NCBI GenBank assembly: GCA_040222455.1
Contig: JAVKDD010000027.1
Location: 558,001-622,000 of the forward strand
Source of the DNA: RHLJ01 sp040222455
Lineage (GTDB): Bacteria; Bacteroidota; Rhodothermia; Balneolales; Balneolaceae
DNA: 64,000 nucleotides
Direction: 5' to 3'
Position numbers and translations under genes: made by a program. The notes beneath the pieces were generated by a model. It made no database searches and had not been told where the DNA came from. It saw only the letters and a program-made list of their open reading frames with translations. Shown piece by piece: positions 1-7,397 of this stretch (positions within the stretch are counted from its first letter, which is position 1; the number at the start of each line of letters is the position of its first letter).

Positions 1-891
1 CGTAATAGATAACCCAATTACAAGGAAAAAACTTAGTTGTATTGGGGTAGATTTTTTTAGAAATGAATAAGCAAACTTTAATAAACCAATCAATGCGAAA
101 ATCCATCCAATATAAATACCTTTCTGTACGGTAAGCAGTATTGAAGGACTTGTACTAACTGCATCAAAATTATTAAAAAGGGTAAAGAAGGTGACTCCAG
201 CTGAAAAAAGTACGAAATAAAGATTTTTTTCTCCTTGAGGATAGAAAATTAGAAACAAAAAATGCACCAGACTAATAGTTGCAAGCAAACCTAATAAAAT
301 TAGAATTGTTATTTTTGAACTGTTTGGCTCATTTATTTCCCGATTGGCTAGAAAGAAATTACTCGATTGAATAGAAGCTGTGAATCCAGGGTTGATATCA
401 TACTTTTCGAATAATGTAGCACTATGATTACTGAATCTTACCGTAAGTACATGTTCTGAGGTGTCATTAATTTGAAAAAAATGGGTCGATGGAATTGAGC
501 TTATCTGTTCATCTGTTGAGAGGATTGAAAAATCTCCAACTCTCATAAGCATATTTTCATCCAAATATATTTGTGAAGCTCCATTATGTTCAGAAAAATT
601 AAGTACAAGTTGTTTTCCAATTAAAGTAGAATCAACTTTTATACTTTTCTTAAACCACCCATACCCTTTCCAGGTAAGTTTTTGGAGATCACTTGGCGTT
701 AGTTTCGAACTAGTTTTCTGCCATTCAGAATAATCGAAATTAGAATTAATCCAATTAAAATTGTCGCCAGAAACTGCGTACCAAGTTTCTGTAAGTTCAA
801 TTTCGCCTGTAGAATTAAGCAAATACTGTGTAAGTCTCGTTACTTCTTGACTGGTAACAGAAATTGGGAAGAGAATTAATAAGGCAGTCAT
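1..891 (-). CDS. 7TM-DISM-like sensor protein, 3' end beyond window
   Basis: Reading the minus strand from an ATG at 891 gives about 297 residues without a stop, running off the left edge. The N-terminus is a signal peptide (ILFPISVTSQE). It is followed by a periplasmic jelly-roll-like domain with the W-x-x-x-x-D-x-x-x-x-W and YGWFKKSI pattern seen in 7TM-DISM extracellular domains. Hydrophobic segments begin near residue 195 (LILLGLLATISLVHFLFLIF) and continue to the edge. Family knowledge suggests a sensor whose cytoplasmic output (histidine kinase, GGDEF or phosphatase) lies outside the window. The open frame extends upstream to a possible TTG start near 940, which would lengthen the hydrophobic leader, so the start is uncertain. 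The ligand cannot be told. Confidence 0.6.
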   Translation of the reverse strand, partial: MTALLILFPISVTSQEVTRLTQYLLNSTGEIELTETWYAVSGDNFNWINSNFDYSEWQKTSSKLTPSDLQKLTWKGYGWFKKSIKVDSTLIGKQLVLNFSEHNGASQIYLDENMLMRVGDFSILSTDEQISSIPSTHFFQINDTSEHVLTVRFSNHSATLFEKYDINPGFTASIQSSNFFLANREINEPNSSKITILILLGLLATISLVHFLFLIFYPQGEKNLYFVLFSAGVTFFTLFNNFDAVSTSPSILLTVQKGIYIGWIFALIGLLKFAYSFLKKSTPIQLSFFLVIGLSIT

Positions 892-1013
892 TATTCTTAC
901 CCGAAAAAGTAGACTATATATTAATTTTATACTTATCAATTCGAAGAACTCTTAGTTATTAAAATGCCCTTAATTCATTCCTTAGACTAATAAAATGTCA
1001 AAAAGTTACGGTA

Positions 1014-1556
1014 CTATTGTTTAGCAAATACATCGATTAAAAACTGGATATGATCATTTAAGGGTTTACCAATTAGATAGGCCCCTTTTTGAATGTCTTC
1101 TCTAGGTACATTAGCAGCGAATTTTTGTGTTTTTAATTTTTTAGTTACAGATTTAACTTTCATCCCCTCAAAGCCAGTTGGTCTCATCAATGAAACTGCA
1201 TTTATAAATCCAGAAAGTTCATCGCAAGCAAAGAGGTATCGTTCTATTTCAGTTTCTGGTTCCTTACCAGTACGTTCAGGAGCATGTGCTTTAATCGCAT
1301 CAATTATATCTTCTGAATATCCCAAAGGAGGCAATATAATATCAACTGCCTGTTTAGGATGTTCGTTAGGATATTTCTCCCAGTCTAAATCATGTAGTAA
1401 ACCAGCTGACCACCATTCTTCTACTTCTTCAACATCTTTATCTAAGAGTTTAGCATAAGCTTCCATAGCTTCTGCCACCATTCGTGAATGTTGATTTAAG
1501 CTTTCACCTTCAACATATCTATTTAATAACTGAATACTTTTTTCTCTATCAATCAT
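1014..1556 (-). CDS. HD-domain (HDIG-type) metal-dependent hydrolase
   Basis: A 180-residue cytoplasmic protein with the HD-superfamily signature: a conserved His near residue 24 (NQHSRMVAEAM) and the pair LLHDLDWEKYP near 55, followed by a further His in AIKAHAPE near 90. These residues normally bind the divalent metal in phosphohydrolases of this family. The pattern matches the short stand-alone HDIG proteins of unknown substrate found widely in bacteria. It stands alone, 122 bp from the sensor gene downstream and with a decayed locus on the other side. The ATG start is preceded by AAGAAAAGCC. The family is clear; the substrate is not. Confidence 0.8.
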   Translation of the reverse strand: MIDREKSIQLLNRYVEGESLNQHSRMVAEAMEAYAKLLDKDVEEVEEWWSAGLLHDLDWEKYPNEHPKQAVDIILPPLGYSEDIIDAIKAHAPERTGKEPETEIERYLFACDELSGFINAVSLMRPTGFEGMKVKSVTKKLKTQKFAANVPREDIQKGAYLIGKPLNDHIQFLIDVFAKQ

Positions 1557-1669
1557 GGCTTTTCTTGTGTTGTTTACTATTTAATTATCTACAATTAGTA
1601 AATTATTAAACAGTTTATTTTACAAAGCATACAAGAATACTATTTATATCCCAATTTCGTAATCGTTTA

Positions 1670-2050
1670 ATGAAAATTTTATTTCTATTCTTTTATTCTC
1701 ATCAAACTATATAAATAATGTGGAAGATCTAAGTAACCCTGCATTTGTTCCAGAAAATGCTAGTTATGCCAACGATGTACAACCAATATTTAATAAACAA
1801 TGCACAAGCTGTCATGGTAGTAATGGTGGTATTAGTTTTAATAGCTATTCCAGTACTACTTCTGGAATTTCTGTAAACTATGGAACTTCACTTATTATCG
1901 CTGGAAATGCGGATAGTAGTGGTTTGATTGATAAACTAAGTGTTAAACCCTGAGTTTGGATCTAGGATGCCTCAGGATGGATCTTTAACGACTTAAGAGA
2001 TAGCTATAAAAAAAGCCTGGATAAATGAAGGGGCTCTAAATAACTTTTAA
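1670..2050 (+). pseudogene. Decayed c-type cytochrome (CxxCH) gene
   Basis: An ATG at 1670 opens a leader-like peptide (MKILFLFFYSH) that stops at once. The sequence that follows, in another frame from about 1714, reads as a haem c domain with NDVQPIFNKQCTSCHGS. That frame ends at a TGA at 1951, but a +1 shift restores EFGSRMPQDGSLTT, a TAA at 1994-1996, and then EIAIKKAWINEGALNN to the stop at 2048-2050. Together these make the usual short lipoprotein cytochrome with its R-M-P axial-ligand region and the W-I-x-x-G-A end. At least two frameshifts and one nonsense codon (CAA to TAA is the simplest explanation) break it. Only 1720-1953 remains open, from a GTG. Intact relatives would be electron carriers in the periplasm. 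Confidence 0.75.
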
Positions 2051-2367
2051 TGAATTAACTACTCATTTTAGTTCTTTTTTTCATTTAGTAAGTTAGATTC
2101 ACAAGTTTTTTTAAGTATAACGGTTCTGCAAAGTTTAACTCTAGTGTTCCTGTTAAAGACTTTTCCGGTACTTCTGATAATCTTATTGCTCAAATTAACT
2201 TAGAAGACAAAACTTTTGATTTTTATATCGATTTACAAACATTTGAAACTGTGAATGCAAAATGTAATAAGGATATGCTACTCAACCTTCAAACTAAAAA
2301 ATATCTTTTCTCTGAGTTTTATGGAAAACTAAATGAAAAAGAGTTTATTATTCTTTTATGTATTTAA
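2050..2367 (+). pseudogene. Decayed YceI-family gene
   Basis: The frame opens with an ATG at 2050 that overlaps the last base of the cytochrome remnant. It reads MN-stop-LLILVLFFI-stop-stop-VRFTSFFKYNGSAKF, which is a signal peptide interrupted by TAA (2056), TAG (2086) and TAA (2089). It then continues as a YceI-like domain: FSGTSDNLIAQINLEDKTF, FYIDLQTFETVNAKCNKDML and YLFSEFYGKLNE, matching the order of conserved segments in YceI lipid-binding proteins. The frame ends at 2367, so about two fifths of a normal YceI protein is missing. All three stops would be Gln codons after a single C-to-T reversal. It is clearly non-functional. Confidence 0.75.
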
Positions 2368-2817
2368 CTTTTTACAATTTCAATTAACAATGCTCAAATA
2401 GCCAAAACATCAATGCAAATGTTTGACTCGGTACAGACTACAGAATTTTTGATAGGCTTACAGTGGGGCATGGGCGAAATAGTGTCGATCTTCAAATTAA
2501 ATAATCCTTGTTTAGGCTATTAAATAAGGTTTATTAATACTTAAGAACAACGTCAATTTGAGTTCGATTTTGATGAACGGCTAAACTACTTTGGTTCCAT
2601 AATGATAGCGAGAAGATTTAATGAAAGGAACAAAAATCATCTAGCAATTGCATACGAAATTGAGATAGAAGGTCATGCTTTTCAGATATTCCTTATGTCT
2701 GGCAGATGGTTTATAGAACAACATCTTATTGCTAGAAATGATTTGGATTTTTCTAAAGGTGATATCAGATTAGGCTTTAAAGTAAATTGGATGTTTAGCC
2801 TAAATAATAAATTATAA
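2333..2817 (+). pseudogene. Decayed DUF5777-type barrel protein gene
   Basis: An ATG at 2333 starts a signal peptide (MKKSLLFFYVFNFLQFQLT) that shifts frame after about 20 codons. A second frame holds SQNINANV-stop-LGTDYRIF and DRLTVGHGRNSVDLQIK, matching the N-terminal region of DUF5777 barrel proteins; the TGA is at 2424-2426. After a large deletion the third piece, best open at 2602-2817, carries IARRFNERN, YEIEIEGHAFQIFL and KGDIRLGFKVNWMFSL, matching the C-terminus of the same family (GGHxFQ and GFNxxRxF). The combination cytochrome c, YceI, DUF5777 is, to my knowledge, a recurring neighbourhood in Bacteroidota. Here all three are dead. The role of the intact proteins is unknown. Confidence 0.65.
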
Positions 2818-2836
2818 CTTAATATCTACTAATAGG

Positions 2837-3178
2837 TTACATCATTGACTTTACTTCTTGAGCCACCCCTCTATTGTATTGAAAAGTAAGATCTTTGTGA
2901 TTCACTAAATCAACAATAGTTCCAATAAGACAAAGCCCACCAGTAAAAAAATAAAGGAATCCCATTCCAATTTGATTTAGTACCATTCTATGTACTCCAG
3001 CTAAAGAAACAAATCCTAAAAGACAAAGAATCATAATTGTCTGCGGATCTTTTCTCCTAGCTCGATACACATTTGCAAATTTAGTAATTTCATCTTTAGC
3101 CATGTCACTAAATAGCTTGTTAAGGTATAAAGCCTCATCTCCTTGGGCTTCAGGTACAAAATCCATTGCATTAGACAT
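2837..3178 (-). CDS. TM2 domain-containing membrane protein
   Basis: 113 residues. A cytoplasmic N-terminal stretch of about 45 residues contains FANVYRARRKDPQTI. Two membrane helices follow (LCLLGFVSLAGVHRMVLNQ and GFLYFFTGGLCLIGTIVDLV), joined by the short G-x-x-R/H-x-x-L-N-Q turn of the TM2 family. The start overlaps the end of the DUF2752 gene by 8 bases, so the two are translationally coupled. It is the last gene of the exopolysaccharide operon. TM2 proteins have no settled function, and this pair may simply be carried by the operon rather than take part in polymer export. Confidence 0.75.
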   Translation of the reverse strand: MSNAMDFVPEAQGDEALYLNKLFSDMAKDEITKFANVYRARRKDPQTIMILCLLGFVSLAGVHRMVLNQIGMGFLYFFTGGLCLIGTIVDLVNHKDLTFQYNRGVAQEVKSMM

Positions 3179-3479
3179 GATAGTTCTCCATTAAATCTTT
3201 ATTATTTTTTGTAATTAGGTTAATCCAAATATGTATTATTCTATAACTTAATCCAGCTACGACAAAAGGCCCCATAAGATTCGCATCTAAGGAATTAATA
3301 ATCTCTCCTCTAAATAGAAATGCTATCGAATGTCCAAGCCCCTCACCTGGACAAAAAGTAAATCCAATAAGATCAATTAAACACCAAGAAGCACCTGTCG
3401 AATATGGGTCTAGGGTAGCCATTAGCATCAATCCTAATAAGAAAATAACCCACTCACTATGTTTATGAATGACTTTCAT
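3171..3479 (-). CDS. DUF2752 membrane protein
   Basis: 102 residues with two or three hydrophobic helices (VIFLLGLMLMATLDP and MGPFVVAGLSYRIIHIWINLI). The family's central motif is present as FCPGEGLGHSIAFLFRGE, where most DUF2752 members read CPGCGxTRA; the second Cys is replaced by Glu here. The ATG lies immediately next to the stop of the large barrel lipoprotein gene, with no gap, and the 3' end overlaps the TM2 gene. DUF2752 and TM2 genes are often neighbours in Bacteroidota. Function unknown. Confidence 0.7.
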   Translation of the reverse strand: MKVIHKHSEWVIFLLGLMLMATLDPYSTGASWCLIDLIGFTFCPGEGLGHSIAFLFRGEIINSLDANLMGPFVVAGLSYRIIHIWINLITKNNKDLMENYHV

Positions 3480-6400
3480 TTATTTAATTGGTGTAATTTT
3501 TCTTTTAAAGTAATAAGATAATGTGAAAAATATTCGATTTGAACTATATACCTTACTTGTGGAAATTTCTGAACCTATTTTAAATTCCCAGAAACGTTTG
3601 AATTTTTTCTCTAATTGAATTCTTCCTGTTCCGAAAATCCCATCTCTTCGCTCATTCTTCAGCATAAATTCAATATCAAATAAAGTGAAATAATCAAAAG
3701 TATTAGGATTTCGAAATCTTAAATCTAATCCAATTCCTTGTTCAAAATAATTATCAGGTGTAAAGTATGGTATTCCTGATAAAAAGCTTTTAGAAGCATC
3801 AGATACACTTAATGAACCAATCGGTCTAATCCGAATTCTATTTATATGAAACTGATAATAAAGGCGACCTGTGGCTTGGTACTGAGTTACTGAATTCGTG
3901 TAATAGCTAATTCCACCGGCCAGAGTAGTGACAACCCTATTTTTAAACCAGTTATCTTCTCTATAACCTTCAAACTGAGTTTGATAATAGTTCTTGATAA
4001 CAGCAGTATTCGTCAATACGGGCCCAAGTGACAGATTCCCAGAGGTAAAGGAGTTCGTTCCGGATTTAGATAACGAAATAAACGCTTCTCCGATCAGATT
4101 ACCTTCCCCAGTAAAAGCCCCGGCACCCATTTTAAACTCACTTAACTGATTTCGATATCGATGGCTATATTCATAACCTAACCCAGCATAATTGGATAGA
4201 CTTGAAGTACCGGGACTTTCAAAAAATAAATCTTCTAATTTAATTGTATGAGTTTTTCTTCTACGATTTCCAAGTTGAGCTGAGACTCCAAATCTAGCAA
4301 ACCTGTTATTGAAGTTATCATCACGATACTCTCCAAAAGCAGAGACTTTTGTTCCTTCAAACCATCTGTGCTCATCACTAAATCTCTTAAATTCTTCTTT
4401 ATTGAATAAGGCTGGGTACTTTAAATAAAGTGATTTTCTTTCTTCATAACTGAAGAACTGCATTTCTGTATTGATCAAATTATGAGCAGACGTTTTACCT
4501 TGAGGATCTTTTAAAAATAACGGATACATTACCTCTCTACCTTCTTCAATAAAGCCTTGATAATAAAGCTGTGTTCCGATTTGAGCTCTTAAACTATCAT
4601 CCTCAGGGTTATTTTGTAAAAGTGAATTTGACGTATTTTTAAACTCTGAATATAAATTTAGTTGTGCGAGCCAGTTCAGTTTCAACCTAGGATCAAAATT
4701 ACTAGCTCGATTTGACCAATATAATGCTCTTGAGTAATTATTTAGATCGAATGCATAAATCAAAGCTAAATTAGTCGCAAATAGATCTAATTGTGGATGC
4801 TTTGATGCGGGAAATGCTTCTAGCATTGCGATAGTACTATCAGAAGGCTCAAAATAAAATGAGCGTTGTAAGGTATACGCATACAAAGAATCACTTTCAG
4901 GATTTAATGCGATCAGTCTTTTTAATTCCTTTTTAAGTATTGGCCAGTTTTCTTGATTCTCTATGATACGTGCATATCGTAGAGCTATTTGCTCATTATT
5001 TGGATAAAGCCTTTTTTCACGCAAAATCCATCTTAATTCAAATTCAGGACTGTATAAACCTAAGACAGAAACAGCATAGTTTTTAACGTCTATAACTTCT
5101 TGTGATCTATACCTTAGCCAAAGTCGTTCTAGAAAGTTTTCAGCGCTATTTGTTGCAGTTTCCATATTCCAACCATAAAACATAAACAGTCTTTCAATAT
5201 CATTTTGATTCCAGTTCTGAGTTGAAAGTAATCTTCGTTCAAGAATTAAAATAGCACGTGGAATATCACTAAATTCAACACTAAGAGTTATCAGGTTTTC
5301 TTGTGTTTTAATATCATTCGGGTTTTGCTGATAGGCTCGAATTGCATCATTCAATCTGGTATCAAACCATTCTCCTTCAGTAGGTTCTAAAAATTGAATT
5401 ATGTTGCCAAACTCATCTGTTAATTCGGTTTGATACTGGTCACTTTTTGTTAAAACTTGACTTAATTGAGCAGATATAAATTGTGAATCAAACTTATTTG
5501 TTGGATCAAAGTTGGGTAATTTCAAAGAATCTTCAACTGAATAAAATTGATATAAACTACCCTCCCAAACATCGGTACTTACATATTCTATATTTTGATC
5601 GGTAAGAGACTCTTCAAATTCCTCGGCGTTTGATTCAGATACATAGGAATACCAGAAACTTTTCTCTACATCAATAGTAGATTTCTTTTGATATTCCGGA
5701 TTTATTCTGGGATAAAGAATACGAGTAAACTGGTTTTCTTTATGAACTACAAAACTATTATGCCAATCTTCTGCAATCGCACCACCTTCAGTTGCCGTTA
5801 GATACCTTAGTCCAGGATATCTTTGATTTGTAAAAAGTACTCGATTTCTAAAAACATGATATAAACCATAACCATATACTTCGTGTGACTTCCATCCTAA
5901 TTTTAGTGGGTTTCTACTTTGAAAGGTATCCTCCGCTCTTTGGTTAACTTGAAATACATCATCAGGATGAATAAAATGAGTCCAAATACCTGTAAGCATT
6001 TGCATCCCTTGTTGTTCAACCAAAGAATTTTCTTTCATGGTAAAACCACTTGTAATTCTGGGGTAATTAAAAATTCGTTCATTGGGAGCAAAAGGCTCAT
6101 AACCAAACTCTCTCCCAGTTCCATCCTCGATATCTCCTAAATAAAGTGAAGACATATATCGAATCGATGGCATTCCTTTCATAATAGCTGAAATACCTAC
6201 TGAATCGATATAATTTGTGGGAGGCACATAATTTGTTGGTAAATCTCCTAATCTATCAATTCTCCAACGTTTACGAGCAGCAAATACTGAGCTTGCCATA
6301 AAATTGACATTGTCCCAGTCTTCAAGCCATAATGAAAAGTGATTGTAACCATGATAAGCAAGTTCATGTCGCGTATTTAAAATATCACGGGCTAAATAAA

Positions 6401-7397
6401 TACTACCACTTTGTTCTCTGTTATTTATGATAATCTTACCAGCAAGCCATTCATCAAAATCGAATGGTGGGATTACATTTGCATTATAATTGAATGCCGT
6501 CATTGCAGAATAGGAGATATTAAATGTATCAGCTAAAGCCTTCATATCAGGCCACCATTCATCTACAATAAACTGAGAATGTGTTAAGTCATATTCTTCA
6601 TCTATAGGAGGTAATTTTTCATTGTAAAGCGGAGCTGGGAAATCGTCTAAAAATATTGTTGCTACATTTGCAACACTATAAGGGATACCATCTAAACCTT
6701 TCAGAATGGTTGAAAATATTAAGCCTCTGTACATTTTTTCATATAACAATTCCGAATTAATAGTAATAACTTCGCCTAATCCAATTTTATTAAGCACTAT
6801 TAACGGGTAATTTGGATCGTTACCTGCTCCGGCTGCTATCGTTATATTATTTGAAAATTGATCTCTTTTAAGTCCATTATGAGGTAGCCCTAATGGTTCA
6901 TAAAAAGATTTTCCTTCCAGTTCTGGAAATACGTTTTTATGAAAATAAATACCTTTTGCTTCATTGTTAGTAAGATATTCTGAGAAAGGTAAAATACCTT
7001 GAAGAAATGCAAATTGATCGTAGGTAACAGCCCCTAAGAAAACCAAATTATTTCCTTTTGCAACAAAAGCAGTTAATTTTTCTAGGTCAACATCACTAAT
7101 AGAAGAGATCAAATATGAGGTTACTACAATTGTTTTTACAGATAGATCTATATCAAATCCACCAGAAATTAGTCCAAGATCTATAGTTTTAGATGGTAGT
7201 TTAGCATATGAAAGAGCCTGACTTACCTGGTTTGTATATTCTGTACTAAGAGAGTCCTGGCGATGTTTTATAATTAAAACTGCTGGCTCCTGATCGATGA
7301 GCTTTGCAATATCCAATTTAAATGATGAGCTAAAATCACAACTCAATAACAGGCAAATGCACCCAAGAAAAATTATATTTTTACCTATTGATATCAT
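3480..7397 (-). CDS. Lipoprotein: DUF2194/deacetylase-like domain, TPRs and outer-membrane barrel (PelA-deacetylase plus PelB-like)
   Basis: 1305 residues from the ATG at 7397. An upstream in-frame start at 7469 is less likely because the 7397 start places a lipobox (LLSC, Cys20) correctly. Residues 30-240 are DUF2194-like. Residues 245-500 carry polysaccharide-deacetylase-like motifs: FLDDFP (249-254), HGYNH (349-353) and HFIHPDD (474-480), which resemble the Asp-Asp, H-x-x-x-H and late His/Asp elements of NodB-type metal-dependent esterases. Residues about 680-1030 are helical TPR-like repeats. The last 250 or so are amphipathic strands ending in FFTLSYYFKRK, as in a barrel. PelA (deacetylase) and PelB (TPR plus porin) are separate proteins in Pseudomonas, so this looks like a one-chain modification and export unit. 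It overlaps the gene before it by 17 bases. Confidence 0.7.
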   Translation of the reverse strand: MISIGKNIIFLGCICLLLSCDFSSSFKLDIAKLIDQEPAVLIIKHRQDSLSTEYTNQVSQALSYAKLPSKTIDLGLISGGFDIDLSVKTIVVTSYLISSISDVDLEKLTAFVAKGNNLVFLGAVTYDQFAFLQGILPFSEYLTNNEAKGIYFHKNVFPELEGKSFYEPLGLPHNGLKRDQFSNNITIAAGAGNDPNYPLIVLNKIGLGEVITINSELLYEKMYRGLIFSTILKGLDGIPYSVANVATIFLDDFPAPLYNEKLPPIDEEYDLTHSQFIVDEWWPDMKALADTFNISYSAMTAFNYNANVIPPFDFDEWLAGKIIINNREQSGSIYLARDILNTRHELAYHGYNHFSLWLEDWDNVNFMASSVFAARKRWRIDRLGDLPTNYVPPTNYIDSVGISAIMKGMPSIRYMSSLYLGDIEDGTGREFGYEPFAPNERIFNYPRITSGFTMKENSLVEQQGMQMLTGIWTHFIHPDDVFQVNQRAEDTFQSRNPLKLGWKSHEVYGYGLYHVFRNRVLFTNQRYPGLRYLTATEGGAIAEDWHNSFVVHKENQFTRILYPRINPEYQKKSTIDVEKSFWYSYVSESNAEEFEESLTDQNIEYVSTDVWEGSLYQFYSVEDSLKLPNFDPTNKFDSQFISAQLSQVLTKSDQYQTELTDEFGNIIQFLEPTEGEWFDTRLNDAIRAYQQNPNDIKTQENLITLSVEFSDIPRAILILERRLLSTQNWNQNDIERLFMFYGWNMETATNSAENFLERLWLRYRSQEVIDVKNYAVSVLGLYSPEFELRWILREKRLYPNNEQIALRYARIIENQENWPILKKELKRLIALNPESDSLYAYTLQRSFYFEPSDSTIAMLEAFPASKHPQLDLFATNLALIYAFDLNNYSRALYWSNRASNFDPRLKLNWLAQLNLYSEFKNTSNSLLQNNPEDDSLRAQIGTQLYYQGFIEEGREVMYPLFLKDPQGKTSAHNLINTEMQFFSYEERKSLYLKYPALFNKEEFKRFSDEHRWFEGTKVSAFGEYRDDNFNNRFARFGVSAQLGNRRRKTHTIKLEDLFFESPGTSSLSNYAGLGYEYSHRYRNQLSEFKMGAGAFTGEGNLIGEAFISLSKSGTNSFTSGNLSLGPVLTNTAVIKNYYQTQFEGYREDNWFKNRVVTTLAGGISYYTNSVTQYQATGRLYYQFHINRIRIRPIGSLSVSDASKSFLSGIPYFTPDNYFEQGIGLDLRFRNPNTFDYFTLFDIEFMLKNERRDGIFGTGRIQLEKKFKRFWEFKIGSEISTSKVYSSNRIFFTLSYYFKRKITPIK

